In this document: positions 1 to 8,376 of the stretch, piece after piece | Layout: each line of letters opens with the position of its first letter | Position numbering within the stretch: the stretch's first letter is position 1 | DNA from: Humisphaera sp. | Lineage (GTDB): Bacteria > Planctomycetota > Phycisphaerae > Tepidisphaerales > Tepidisphaeraceae | NCBI GenBank assembly: GCA_025351525.1 | Contig: JANXVV010000181.1 | Span: 1 to 17,184 of the forward strand | Length of the DNA stretch: 17,184 nt | Direction: 5' to 3' | The notes under the pieces: model-generated | Seen by the model: the letters and a program-made list of their open reading frames with translations, nothing else | Database searches by the model: none | Told to the model about the DNA's origin: nothing | Translations under genes and position numbers: made by a program

Positions 1-17
1 GCAGGCTGGAAGCCTGC
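1..17. repeat. REP-like hairpin, GGA/TCC-loop type
   Basis: A perfect 7-bp inverted repeat, GCAGGCT and AGCCTGC, encloses the loop GGA. It lies at the window edge, so the element may extend further left. The same GGA loop with a different stem recurs at 3131-3149, which suggests a dispersed hairpin family rather than a chance palindrome. It is probably extragenic and related to REP elements mobilised by RAYT transposases; this is inference. Confidence 0.5.
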
Positions 18-80
18 ACCACAAAATGGCACCAACCTGAAAACTGCTCTAAGATATGAAGACTCGTCTAATGCGTTTCA

Positions 81-126
81 ACACGCCGGGATCGGAGCCG
101 TAGGCGACGACCCGGCGTGTTTTTCC
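81..126 (+). terminator. Rho-independent terminator of an upstream gene
   Basis: A 10-bp perfect inverted repeat (ACACGCCGGG at 81-90, CCCGGCGTGT at 111-120) with a 20-nt loop is followed at once by a T-run and CC. This is the standard layout of an intrinsic terminator on the plus strand. It would end a gene left of the window. The rest of 127-402, before the kinase gene, shows no convincing gene or clear regulatory motif. Confidence 0.6.
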
Positions 127-402
127 ATCACTCAAGGGTTCCGTCCAATGAATCGTTTGTATCGTTCGAATTTTGTCACGAACATTGAACAGGCGGCGCT
201 CGATGCAGGCTCTCTCCTTCCACCTCTATGAAATCCAGATCTTAACGCTCGATTCCCCTTGGTGCTTCCTTCGTGTCCCTTCGAGGGAAATCCGCATTTT
301 TCTCACCGGCGAATGATCCACAATTAGGAGGCGATCCGATTTTGCAGAACAGCCTCCACCGATTATCCTACGCGCCGCTCCCTTTGCGTTCGACCGCACA
401 CT

Positions 403-2991
403 ATGCACGACTCCATCAATCATTCCACCAGCCCACACAAGCGACGGCTGGGCCTGGGCACGCTCTTTTTGATCATGGCGGCGGTACTCGTTGCGAGCGT
501 GCTGGCGAATTATCTGATGGGGCGGGCCGTTGTGCAGTTCAATCGGGCGGTGATTCGCGAACAGGCGGTGATCGATCAACTAAAAGAAACCCTCTCGACC
601 ATGAAGGATGCCGAGACCGGGCAGCGCGGGTTTTTGCTATCGACTAAAGAGAGCTATCTGGAGCCGTATAACAACGCGATAGCGCACATTGGCGACCAAC
701 TCAAAGCGCTGGACGGCTTGACCGTCGGCGGCCATTTATCGGCGGAGGATGTCGCTCGATTCAAAACGCTGGTCGCCGATAAATTGGAACGGCTCAGAGA
801 AAACATCGTCGTTCGGCGGACCGAAGGGCTGGACGCGGCGATCGTGGTCGTTCAAAGCGATGTGGGCAAGAACATCATGGATCGGCTTCGTGAATTGACC
901 CGCAAAATGGTCGCCGGGGAGAAAATCGAATTGATGGCCCGACAAGCGGGGGCGATTCGATTCGCCGAGTACATGGCCGCCGCGTTCGCCGCGACCGCGT
1001 TCATCAATCTTGCCTTCTTACGCTGGGCTTATCGACGCATCGTCCTGGAAATTTCCCAGCGACAGGCGGCGGCGGATGAACTGCATCGACAGAAGGATCT
1101 GCTCGGGGTGACCCTCAGCAGCATCGGGGATGGGGTGATCGTGACCGATCGCCAGGCGAAGATCACTTTCATGAATGAAGTGGCCGAGACGCTCACCGGC
1201 TGGACCTCCGCTGAAGCCATCGGTCAGCCGTGTGCCGTGGTTTTTAAAATCGTGAATGAGTCGACTCGCCAACTCGTCGAGAGCCCGGTTGAAAAGGTGT
1301 TGCGGGATGGCGTCATCGTCGGCCTGGCGAATCACACGCTGCTGCTCCGCCGCGATGGGACCGAGTTGCCGATCGATGACAGCGGCGCGCCGATTCGAGA
1401 AGCCGATGGGCAGGTGCGCGGAGTCATACTCGTGTTCCGCGACTTCACGGAACACAAGAATGCCGAACGGCAGATGCAGCAGAAGGAATCGCGCTATCGC
1501 GCCCTGGTGGCGGCGGCGGCGCAGGTGAACTGGGTGACCCGCGCGGATGGTCAGATCGTGGAGGATTCCCCCACCTGGCGGGCGTTCACCGGCCAGTCGT
1601 TCGATCAGTGGCGCGGCTGGGGCTGGCTCGACTCCATCCACCCTGAAGACCGAAAGCAGGCGGCGGAGGTCTGGCAGAAGGCCGTGCTCGATCGCAAAAC
1701 GTACCTGAACGAATACCGGGTGCGGAACGCCGATGGCATCTATCGCTGGATGGCTGCGCGCGGGGTGCCGGTGCTGGATGCGCGGGGCGGCATTGTCGAG
1801 TGGGTGGGAATGAACACCGACATCACCGAGCGCATCGAAGGGCAGCAGAAGTTGCAGCACGCCAAGGAAGAGGCGGAGGCGGCCAACATCGCCAAGGATA
1901 ATTTCCTGGCCACCCTCTCCCACGAATTGCGCACGCCGCTGACTCCCGTGGTGGCGACTCTCACGGCGTGGGAGACCGACAGCAAGCTGCCGCCCGATCT
2001 GCTGGAAGACGTACAGATGATGCGGCGGAACGTGGATCTGGAGGCGCGGTTGATCGATGATCTGCTCGACCTCACCCGAATCGTGCGCGGCAAGCTGTCG
2101 CTCAATCCGGAAGTGGCGGATGTGCATCAGCTCATCGGTTCGGTCGCCAGCATGTATCAGAGCGAAATCCACACGAAGCGATTGAAGCTTTCGATGGAGT
2201 TGCAGGCGGAGCGGTTCCATGTCTATGCGGACCCGGCGAGGTTGCAGCAGGTTTTTTTGAATCTTCTGAAAAATGCGACGAAGTTCACGCCGGAAGGCGG
2301 CAACATCGATCTGCAAACCAGCAACGGGCCGGATGGGCAGGTGCTTTTGGCCGTTCGTGATGACGGGATTGGTATGAACGAGGAACTGCTGTCAAGGATA
2401 TTCCTGCCCTTCGAGCAAGGGTCCGCTGAAACGGTACGGCGGTACGGTGGGCTGGGTCTGGGGCTGTCGATTTCAAAAGCCCTGATGGATGCCCAAGGAG
2501 GCACGATCGCGGCTATTAGCGAAGGGCCGGGCTTGGGATCGACTTTCAAGGTGGGCCTGCCGAGCGTGAACGCGCCGGATTGCCAGGCCGTTGCGATTCC
2601 CGCCGCACCGCCCGAATCGCCGCCTCGAACGCTGAATATTCTGCTGGTGGAAGACCACGCCGATACGGCGCGGGTGATGAGTCGGTTGCTCCGAAATCTC
2701 GGACATCAGGTCAGCATCGCCGACTGCGTCAGTGCCGCGCTCTCCACCATCGACACCGCCGTTTTTGACCTGCTCTTGAGCGACATCGGCCTGCCGGACG
2801 GCACGGGCATCGACCTGATCCGACAGATCCGCCTGAGCAGCAATTTACCGGCGATCGCGCTGACCGGTTTTGGGATGGAAGAGGACGTCGCCAAGTGCCG
2901 CGAGGCGGGGTTTGACGATCACATCACCAAGCCGGTGAATTTCCAGAAGTTGGAAGGCGTGATTCGACAGTTGGCATCACGGGCGGGTTGA
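403..2991 (+). CDS. Hybrid sensor histidine kinase (CHASE3-PAS-PAS-HisKA-HATPase-REC)
   Basis: An 862-residue membrane sensor kinase fused to a receiver. A transmembrane helix near residues 18-36 leads into an extracytoplasmic region with a CHASE3-like signature (MKDAETGQRGFLLST near 67-81), then a second membrane helix near 190-207. Two PAS domains follow, at roughly 230-350 and 365-480. The dimerisation/phosphoacceptor helix carries SHELRTPL with His507. The ATPase has the N box (NLLKNA, Asn620/624), DDGIGM (653-658) and GLGLGLSI. The C-terminal receiver has ED750-751, phosphoacceptor Asp794, Thr821 and Lys843, so all catalytic residues are present. The signal is unknown. No response regulator or target gene is adjacent, so output probably passes to an unlinked partner. 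No good ribosome-binding site precedes the chosen ATG. The gene is probably monocistronic, since polA follows after about 200 bp of hairpin-rich DNA. Confidence 0.93.
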   Translation: MHDSINHSTSPHKRRLGLGTLFLIMAAVLVASVLANYLMGRAVVQFNRAVIREQAVIDQLKETLSTMKDAETGQRGFLLSTKESYLEPYNNAIAHIGDQLKALDGLTVGGHLSAEDVARFKTLVADKLERLRENIVVRRTEGLDAAIVVVQSDVGKNIMDRLRELTRKMVAGEKIELMARQAGAIRFAEYMAAAFAATAFINLAFLRWAYRRIVLEISQRQAAADELHRQKDLLGVTLSSIGDGVIVTDRQAKITFMNEVAETLTGWTSAEAIGQPCAVVFKIVNESTRQLVESPVEKVLRDGVIVGLANHTLLLRRDGTELPIDDSGAPIREADGQVRGVILVFRDFTEHKNAERQMQQKESRYRALVAAAAQVNWVTRADGQIVEDSPTWRAFTGQSFDQWRGWGWLDSIHPEDRKQAAEVWQKAVLDRKTYLNEYRVRNADGIYRWMAARGVPVLDARGGIVEWVGMNTDITERIEGQQKLQHAKEEAEAANIAKDNFLATLSHELRTPLTPVVATLTAWETDSKLPPDLLEDVQMMRRNVDLEARLIDDLLDLTRIVRGKLSLNPEVADVHQLIGSVASMYQSEIHTKRLKLSMELQAERFHVYADPARLQQVFLNLLKNATKFTPEGGNIDLQTSNGPDGQVLLAVRDDGIGMNEELLSRIFLPFEQGSAETVRRYGGLGLGLSISKALMDAQGGTIAAISEGPGLGSTFKVGLPSVNAPDCQAVAIPAAPPESPPRTLNILLVEDHADTARVMSRLLRNLGHQVSIADCVSAALSTIDTAVFDLLLSDIGLPDGTGIDLIRQIRLSSNLPAIALTGFGMEEDVAKCREAGFDDHITKPVNFQKLEGVIRQLASRAG

Positions 2992-3000
2992 CGAGAGTAG

Positions 3001-3149
3001 CATGGACAACCTGCCCAGGGCCGTGGTACTCCACGGCGTTGACCGGTACTCCGGTCAATCCAGCCGTAGCGAAGCGATCTTTCTTATGCAAGCATTATGA
3101 GAGCGCTTGAGTCGATCGGAGTATCGCGAACATGGGCAGGATGCCCATG
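3001..3149. repeat. Cluster of REP-like hairpins between kinase and polA
   Basis: Four hairpins crowd the gap between two genes. At 3020-3037, GCCGTGG and CCACGGC enclose TACT. At 3039-3058, TTGACCGG and CCGGTCAA enclose TACT. At 3131-3149, CATGGGCA and TGCCCATG enclose GGA. At 3001-3019 a decayed copy of the last type lies in opposite orientation. The outer pair is therefore inverted, as in paired REP (BIME-like) units. There is no T-run after the stems, so they are more likely mobile extragenic repeats than classical terminators, although they could still stop or stabilise the kinase mRNA. Confidence 0.6.
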
Positions 3150-3196
3150 CCACGCAATGCCGCGGAAAGTGTCATGTACCCCCCATTTGATCGAAC

Positions 3197-6004
3197 ATGG
3201 CTAAATCCTTTTACATCCTCGACGGACACGCCCAGATCTATCGGGCCTATTTTGCGCCGATGCGCGATCTGAACAGCCCCTCCGGCGAACCGACGAAGGG
3301 CACCTATGTTTTCATGCAGAGGCTGATCGGTTTGATTCAGGATCGCAAGCCGGACTATCTGGCGATGGTGATCGACAGCAGCGACGAAACGGTTTTTCGC
3401 AAGGCGATTTTTCCCGAGTACAAAGCCAATCGGTTGGCGAGGCCGGATGATTTCAATCCGCAGGAGCAGCGGATTTTGCAGATCGTGCGCGATGCGGGAA
3501 TTCCGATTTTCGTCAAACCCGGTTTCGAGGCCGATGACGTGATCGCCACTCTGGCCAAGCGGCTTTGCAACCAGGGGTATGAGACATTCGTGGTGTCGAA
3601 CGATAAAGATCTACGGCAGATTCTGAACGACTGCACGAAGATGTACGATCCGTATGAGGACATCGTCACCGACGCCGCCGCCGTCCTGGAGAAGCACGGT
3701 TACACACCCGGCCAGGCGATCGATATTCAGACGTTGATCGGCGATTCGACGGACAACGTGCCGGGCATTCCGGGGGTCGGGCCGAAGACGGCCGTGAAGC
3801 TGATTCAAAAATATGGGCGGGCCGAGGCGGTGCTGGATCACCTGTCGGATCTCACCCCGAAGATGCGTGAGAGTTTTGAGAAGCACGCGGATCGGCTAGC
3901 CATGGCCCGGGTGCTGGTGACGCTGCGGGATGATGTGGAGATCGACTTCAACCCGGCGGACTGCGAGTTCAAGGGCTTGAATCAGGAGGGGATGCGAAAG
4001 CATTTTGAGGAACTGGGATTCAAGGGACTGATCGACAAGCTCGGTGATTTTCCCATAAAAGCAAAGGGACAAATCAACGGCGACTCCACGCGCGCCGTGC
4101 CGGTGAGGAAGCAACCGCAGGGTGAGGGGCTTTTCGGGCCGCTCGGGGATTTAGCGGAATCGGGACAGCCGACGGAGGCTCTCTCCACAAGCCAAGGTTT
4201 GAACTACACGCTCGTCGATACCGAATCCACATTCGTCGACTTTTTCAATCAACTGAAAGTGCAAACTCGTTTTGCATTTGACACGGAGACGGATGATCTC
4301 GGGGCGATGAAATCGAACATGATCGGGATGAGTTTCAGTTGGGCCGCCGGCACCGGCTATTACGTTCCGGTCGCGGGTCCGGTCGGTTGCACGCCTCTTT
4401 CACTCGATCGCGTGCTGCGCGACCTCAAACCGATTTTGGAGAACCCGAAGATTGCCAAAGTCGGACATAACATCAAATACGATCTGCTGGTGATGAAACA
4501 GTTGGGGGTGCATGTTGCGGGCGTGGTGCTGGATAGCATGATCGCGGCGTTTTTGCTGGATGCCAGCCGCAATCAATATGGGATGGATGCGCTGGCGGCA
4601 TCGGTGCTGAAATTCCGAAAAATTCCCACCACCGATTTGATCGGGAAGGGAAAAACGCTCGTCTCGATGGTACGCTGCCCGCTGGATAAAGTGGCGATTT
4701 ATGCATCGGAGGATGCGGATATTTCCCTGCGACTGGCAGATCATTTCGCCGCTCAACTCGAACGATTGCCGGCGTTGAAGAAGCTGAACGATGAGGTGGA
4801 AGTTCCGCTGATTGACGTGTTGGTCGAGATGGAGAGCAACGGCATCGCGATCGACCCGCCGATGTTGAAAGCGCAGAGCATCGTCCTTGGCGAGCGAATC
4901 GATGAACTGCGAAAAAAGATCCATCTGGAGGCGGGCACGGAATTCAATATCGACTCGCCGAAGCAGTTGGGCGAAGTGTTGTACACACGATTGAAATTGC
5001 CCGTGGTGAAGAAGACCAAGACCGGCCCGAGCACGGATGTGGAAGCATTGGACAAACTGGCGCTGCAGCATCCGGTGCCGAGTCTGGTGCTGGAATACCG
5101 CAGTCTGGTCAAGCTGAAGAACACGTATCTCGACAATCTGACCGAGGATGTGAATCCAAAAACCGGCAGGATTCACGCCAGTTTCAATCAGACCGGCGCC
5201 AGCAGCGGACGGCTGAGTTGCAGCGACCCGAATCTGCAGAATATTCCCATCCGCACCGATGAAGGCCGCCGGATTCGGCTGGCGTTCATTCCCGGGGACC
5301 GCGAAAAAAATGTGCTTCTGGCGGCGGACTACAGCCAGATCGAACTGCGCATTCTCGCCCATCTCACTTCAGAACCCGCGCTCGTCAAGGCGTTCGACAA
5401 CGATGAAGACATTCATCAGGCCGTGGCTTCCGAAGTGTTTGGCGTCCCGTTGAAAGACGTCACCCGCGAGCAGCGCGGTTACGCAAAGATCGTCAACTTT
5501 GGAATCATCTACGGCATTACCGCCCACGGTCTGGTCCGCCGAATTGAGGGCCTGACCTATCCGGCGGCGGAAGAGTTGATCAAGACCTACAACAAGCGTT
5601 TCCCCGCCATCCGGGAGTTCTTCGCCGCCTGTGTATTGCAGGCGCAAACGCAGGGCTATGTCGAGACGATCCAGGGCCGTCGCCGCCCGATCCCGGAGAT
5701 TCAAAGCGGCATCACCTCGATGCGAAACTACGGCGAGCGGTTGGCGATCAACAGCGTGGTGCAGGGATCCGCCGCCGACCTGATCAAGATCGCGATGGTG
5801 CGGATTTTCAATCGATTGAAGAAGGATCAACGGCCCAGCAAACTGCTTTTGCAGGTCCACGATGAGCTGGTGTTTGAGACGCCGTTGATCGGCATCGAAT
5901 CGGAAGCCGCGATGATCCGCGATGAGATGAACGGGGCGATGACGTTGAAGGTGCCGTTGAAGGTGGAGGTGGGATGGGGGAAGAGCTGGGGGGAGGGGAA
6001 GTGA
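3197..6004 (+). CDS. polA: DNA polymerase I
   Basis: A full-length 935-residue family A polymerase for Okazaki fragment maturation and repair synthesis. The N-terminal 5'-3' exonuclease (about 1-170) opens with YILDGHAQIYRAYFA, followed by the helix-hairpin-helix region (DNVPGIPGVGPKTA near 190-203). The 3'-5' proofreading domain is intact: DTE at 362-364, the NIKYD motif, and YASEDAD as the third exonuclease motif. The polymerase domain carries motif A (ADYSQIELR), the O-helix (RGYAKIVNFGIIYG, with Phe at the position favouring deoxynucleotides) and motif C (QVHDELV). Length and domain order are normal for the family. The start is chosen because conserved exonuclease sequence begins right after it; no strong Shine-Dalgarno sequence is visible upstream. 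Confidence 0.98.
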   Translation: MAKSFYILDGHAQIYRAYFAPMRDLNSPSGEPTKGTYVFMQRLIGLIQDRKPDYLAMVIDSSDETVFRKAIFPEYKANRLARPDDFNPQEQRILQIVRDAGIPIFVKPGFEADDVIATLAKRLCNQGYETFVVSNDKDLRQILNDCTKMYDPYEDIVTDAAAVLEKHGYTPGQAIDIQTLIGDSTDNVPGIPGVGPKTAVKLIQKYGRAEAVLDHLSDLTPKMRESFEKHADRLAMARVLVTLRDDVEIDFNPADCEFKGLNQEGMRKHFEELGFKGLIDKLGDFPIKAKGQINGDSTRAVPVRKQPQGEGLFGPLGDLAESGQPTEALSTSQGLNYTLVDTESTFVDFFNQLKVQTRFAFDTETDDLGAMKSNMIGMSFSWAAGTGYYVPVAGPVGCTPLSLDRVLRDLKPILENPKIAKVGHNIKYDLLVMKQLGVHVAGVVLDSMIAAFLLDASRNQYGMDALAASVLKFRKIPTTDLIGKGKTLVSMVRCPLDKVAIYASEDADISLRLADHFAAQLERLPALKKLNDEVEVPLIDVLVEMESNGIAIDPPMLKAQSIVLGERIDELRKKIHLEAGTEFNIDSPKQLGEVLYTRLKLPVVKKTKTGPSTDVEALDKLALQHPVPSLVLEYRSLVKLKNTYLDNLTEDVNPKTGRIHASFNQTGASSGRLSCSDPNLQNIPIRTDEGRRIRLAFIPGDREKNVLLAADYSQIELRILAHLTSEPALVKAFDNDEDIHQAVASEVFGVPLKDVTREQRGYAKIVNFGIIYGITAHGLVRRIEGLTYPAAEELIKTYNKRFPAIREFFAACVLQAQTQGYVETIQGRRRPIPEIQSGITSMRNYGERLAINSVVQGSAADLIKIAMVRIFNRLKKDQRPSKLLLQVHDELVFETPLIGIESEAAMIRDEMNGAMTLKVPLKVEVGWGKSWGEGK

Positions 6005-6011
6005 AGCATTT

Positions 6012-6027
6012 CGTGCCACATGGCACG
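6012..6027. repeat. Short inverted repeat after polA
   Basis: CGTGCC and GGCACG enclose ACAT a few bases after the polA stop. There is no T-run. It may mark the 3' end of the polA transcript or be another degenerate extragenic hairpin. Confidence 0.3.
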
Positions 6028-6101
6028 CCAAAGCAGGACGGAGGGTAGTCGCCGCCGATCATTCCATTGAAGGATGTCCCACAAATTCATGAGGATGAAA
6101 A

Positions 6102-6344
6102 TCAGGCGAATACGACATGACCGCGCGTTTTGGGGTGCGGTGCCGACACGGAAATCTGCACGTCGCAACCAAGATCAGTCAGGAAGCGCATCAGACGATC
6201 GGTCGAAAATCCTTCGAGGCGGCCGTTGACGATCGACGAAACCTTCGGTTGATCGAGCCGGAGCAAAGCGGCGGCCTGCGCCTGGGTCAACTGACGTGAT
6301 TTAATGGTGCGGCGGATGTGCAAGGCGAGGTTCGCCTTCGCCAT
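6102..6344 (-). CDS. HigA-like XRE-family antitoxin, N-terminus lost to a nonsense codon
   Basis: An 80-residue Cro/CI-type helix-turn-helix protein. The recognition region (LTQAQAAALLRLDQPKVSSIVNG) followed by FSTDRLMRFLTDLGCDVQI matches the HTH antitoxins that pair with RelE/HigB toxins and repress their own operon. The reading frame continues upstream with family-like residues (STGNVFTDLGL) back to an ATG at 6428-6426, but the second codon of that longer frame is TAA (6425-6423). Only the shorter product from the internal ATG at 6344 can be made by normal initiation; it lacks about 27 residues but keeps the HTH. It may be a decaying gene. The remnant of its toxin partner lies directly upstream in another frame. 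Confidence 0.7.
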   Translation of the reverse strand: MAKANLALHIRRTIKSRQLTQAQAAALLRLDQPKVSSIVNGRLEGFSTDRLMRFLTDLGCDVQISVSAPHPKTRGHVVFA

Positions 6345-6604
6345 CAGGTCGTCGCCGTCCGCCAGGCCCAGATCGGTAAAGACATTGCCGGTGCTGCGAG
6401 TGGTGGTGTTTTCCTTATTGGTTTACATGCTCGAATCTTTTTTTCGTGAACCGATTCAGCGACCCTGAGCCTCCGATGGATAAGATCGAGGGTCGATTTC
6501 GGGGTTGCGATTCCCGCTTTGGATTTCTTCTGGAAGCAGTGAAGAACATAAACGGTTCCCGCCAGTACGGCTACAATCCTCAAACCTGAAATATCAAGGG
6601 TGCC
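6344..6604 (-). pseudogene. HigB/RelE-like toxin remnant (C-terminal part)
   Basis: A minus-strand frame encodes LRIVAVLAGTVYVLHCFQKK followed by TPKSTLDLIHRRLR. This resembles the C-terminal half of the phage-derived Gp49-like/HigB toxins, in which YVLHCFQKKT and TPK..I..A..R are hallmarks. Sequence upstream of about 6604 no longer resembles the family, so the N-terminal half with part of the active site is missing; the MNT gene begins close by on the opposite strand. The frame has also lost its expected stop at the antitoxin start and runs to TGA at 6346-6344. These mRNA interferases cleave translated mRNA; this copy should be inactive. The family call rests on motif memory, not a search. 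Confidence 0.55.
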
Positions 6605-6647
6605 CACTCTGCTTTCTCGTCGGTCCACGCGCGGATACACTACAGGA

Positions 6648-6968
6648 ATGATCTCCCGTAACGACATCAAAACTTTCGTTGACCAAGTTGTGGCGAGATT
6701 CAAACCATCGCGGGTCATTCTATTCGGGTCATATGCCCACGGAATTCCGACGACCGATTCGGATGTGGACCTGATGGTGGTCATGCGGCACCGCGGGCCG
6801 TCCGCGCGGGTCGCCACGCGCATCCGGTTGGCTTGCCCGCGGAGCTTTCCGATGGATCTGATGGTGCGCTCGCCCGCGGAAGTCCGTCGCCGGATGGCAA
6901 TGGGAGATTCATTCCTGCGCGAGGTGATGTCGAAGGGAATCGTGCTGCATGAAGCTGACGACGCGTGA
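6648..6968 (+). CDS. MNT-type minimal nucleotidyltransferase (antitoxin of MNT/HEPN pair)
   Basis: A 107-residue protein with the minimal nucleotidyltransferase signature: LFGSYAHG with Gly27-Ser28, then DSDVDLMV with the metal-binding pair Asp39 and Asp41. In characterised MntA/HepT modules this enzyme neutralises the HEPN RNase toxin by adding AMP to a tyrosine. The HEPN gene follows and overlaps by 20 bp, the usual operon layout. I chose the ATG at 6648 because family homology begins there; an in-frame ATG at 6600 would add 16 residues without family resemblance. The catalytic residues look intact. Confidence 0.85.
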   Translation: MISRNDIKTFVDQVVARFKPSRVILFGSYAHGIPTTDSDVDLMVVMRHRGPSARVATRIRLACPRSFPMDLMVRSPAEVRRRMAMGDSFLREVMSKGIVLHEADDA

Positions 6969-7437
6969 ATGGGTCGAAAAGGCTGAAGCAGATTACGCGG
7001 CAGCGTTGTTGCTGCGCCGGTCCCGCAAAAAGCACAGTCGGGACATTGTCTGCTTCCACCTGCAGCAATGTGTCGAAAAGTACCTCAAGGCACGGCTTCA
7101 AGAGGCTGGCATCATCTTTCCCAAGACTCACGACTTGGAACGCCTGCTGGATTTGGCGGTGACCGTTGAACCGCTGTGGGCATCACTTCGCCCGTCTATG
7201 GCCGCCATTACTGACTACGCGGTTGAAGTGCGTCAGCCTGGGCGTACTACAAGCTCGATAGAGGCGCAAACCGTGCTGCGGGCGTCAAGTCGGATTCGGG
7301 ATTTGATCCGTTTGAATTTGGGATCCTGGCGAGAGGTGAGTGTGTATTTGGCACGAGTCAGTCCGCGATACAGATCATATAAACAGGAGGAATCATGGCG
7401 GTCCCCGGATATCAAGAGTTTATGCTTCCACTCCTAA
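6949..7437 (+). CDS. HEPN domain protein (HepT-like toxin)
   Basis: A helical HEPN protein of 162 residues. Residues near 8-50 give the family pattern WVEKAEADYAAALLL and then CFHLQQCVEKYLKA, with Arg31 and His37 spaced as an R-x5-H motif that could be the RNase site. THDLERLLDL follows near 66-75. The domain usually ends near residue 130, but this frame continues about 30 residues and overlaps the start of the next gene by 43 bp, so the normal stop may have been lost. With the upstream nucleotidyltransferase it forms a probable toxin-antitoxin or abortive-infection pair. Some HEPN partners of this subfamily have no shown RNase activity, so the toxin role is inferred. Confidence 0.8.
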   Translation: MKLTTREWVEKAEADYAAALLLRRSRKKHSRDIVCFHLQQCVEKYLKARLQEAGIIFPKTHDLERLLDLAVTVEPLWASLRPSMAAITDYAVEVRQPGRTTSSIEAQTVLRASSRIRDLIRLNLGSWREVSVYLARVSPRYRSYKQEESWRSPDIKSLCFHS

Positions 7438-8324
7438 AGCTCGCAGCCGACGGCAATGAGTATTCCATTGCTGCGGCGGTGGCCATGCTTGCCGAAGAGA
7501 TGAAGATTAGCGCCGACGATCGCGCCTCGTTCTTGCCTAGCGGAACGCAAACGAAACTCTATAACCGCGTGGCGTGGGCAGCAACCTATCTAAGCAAGAG
7601 TCTACTTATCGAAAAAATAGGACGCGGACGTTTTAAGGTCGCCACGAGGGGTCTTGAAGTTCTGCAAAAAAATCCGCCGCAGATCAATAGTGCATTTCTT
7701 GATCAATTCTTGGAATATCGTGCGTTTAAAGCAAGAAAAACGGAAAAGATCGAAATGACGGTTGGACTTAAGAATGACGAATGCGAGGCTGCAAACGAGC
7801 CGGACATCACGCCGGATGAACAAATGGACGTGGCGTACACGGAATTAAGAGAGACCCTGGCTGACGAACTGCTGGGTCGCGTTCGCGCCGGCACACCCAA
7901 GTTTTTCGAGCATCTCGTCGTGGATCTACTGGTCGCGATGGGATACGGCGGGTCGCGTGTGGACGCCGCTCAAGTGGTGGGAAAAAGTGGTGACGGCGGC
8001 ATTGACGGGGTCATCAAGGAAGATCGACTGGGGCTCGATATGGTCTACATTCAAGCCAAGCGGGTTGAGAGTGATATCGGTCCGGGCGCGATTCGCGAAT
8101 TTGTCGGTTCGCTCGGCGAAAGAAAAGCGAACAAAGGTGTATTCATCACTTCCGGCGGGTTTACGGCAGGTGCGAGAGAGGCCGCGAACAAAGCGCATAC
8201 GCGGATTGTGCTCATCGACGGTGAACAACTGGCAGACTTTATGTTCGATCACGGCGTGGGCGTCTCGGATTATAAAACCTACACAGTAAAGAAGCTCGAC
8301 AGCGATTATTTTGAGGGCATATGA
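7395..8324 (+). CDS. mrr: Mrr-family restriction endonuclease
   Basis: A 309-residue protein resembling Mrr, a type IV enzyme that cuts modified DNA. The N-terminal winged-helix domain (about 1-95) starts GYQEFMLPLLKLAADG and includes WAATYLSKSLLIEKIGRGRF. The C-terminal PD-(D/E)xK nuclease (about 165-295) shows FFEHLVVDLLVAMGY, then SGDGGIDG with Asp204, and IQAKR with Gln220-Ala221-Lys222, the expected catalytic set for Mrr_cat. A strong AGGAGG at 7385-7390 precedes the ATG by 4 bases, stronger than that of any neighbour. The gene overlaps the HEPN gene on the same strand, so it may be co-transcribed with the MNT/HEPN pair. It looks intact. Confidence 0.93.
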   Translation: MAVPGYQEFMLPLLKLAADGNEYSIAAAVAMLAEEMKISADDRASFLPSGTQTKLYNRVAWAATYLSKSLLIEKIGRGRFKVATRGLEVLQKNPPQINSAFLDQFLEYRAFKARKTEKIEMTVGLKNDECEAANEPDITPDEQMDVAYTELRETLADELLGRVRAGTPKFFEHLVVDLLVAMGYGGSRVDAAQVVGKSGDGGIDGVIKEDRLGLDMVYIQAKRVESDIGPGAIREFVGSLGERKANKGVFITSGGFTAGAREAANKAHTRIVLIDGEQLADFMFDHGVGVSDYKTYTVKKLDSDYFEGI

Positions 8325-8331
8325 GGAAAAA

Positions 8332-8363
8332 TCGAACTATTGCAAAGTTGTTTTATAGTTCGA
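8332..8363 (+). terminator. Inverted repeat after mrr, possible terminator
   Basis: A 9-bp perfect inverted repeat (TCGAACTAT at 8332-8340, ATAGTTCGA at 8355-8363) with a 14-nt loop ending in TTTT lies 8 bp after the mrr stop. It lacks a T-run after the stem, so termination is uncertain. Confidence 0.35.
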
Positions 8364-8376
8364 ATCTCGAAAGGCA

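Noticed and set aside
1018..2316. 432-codon minus-strand frame inside the histidine kinase
   Set aside because: It is antisense to the PAS, HisKA and ATPase domains and has a composition typical of shadow frames.
4400..5362. 320-codon minus-strand frame inside polA
   Set aside because: It lies opposite conserved polymerase and exonuclease motifs and has no independent coding signals.
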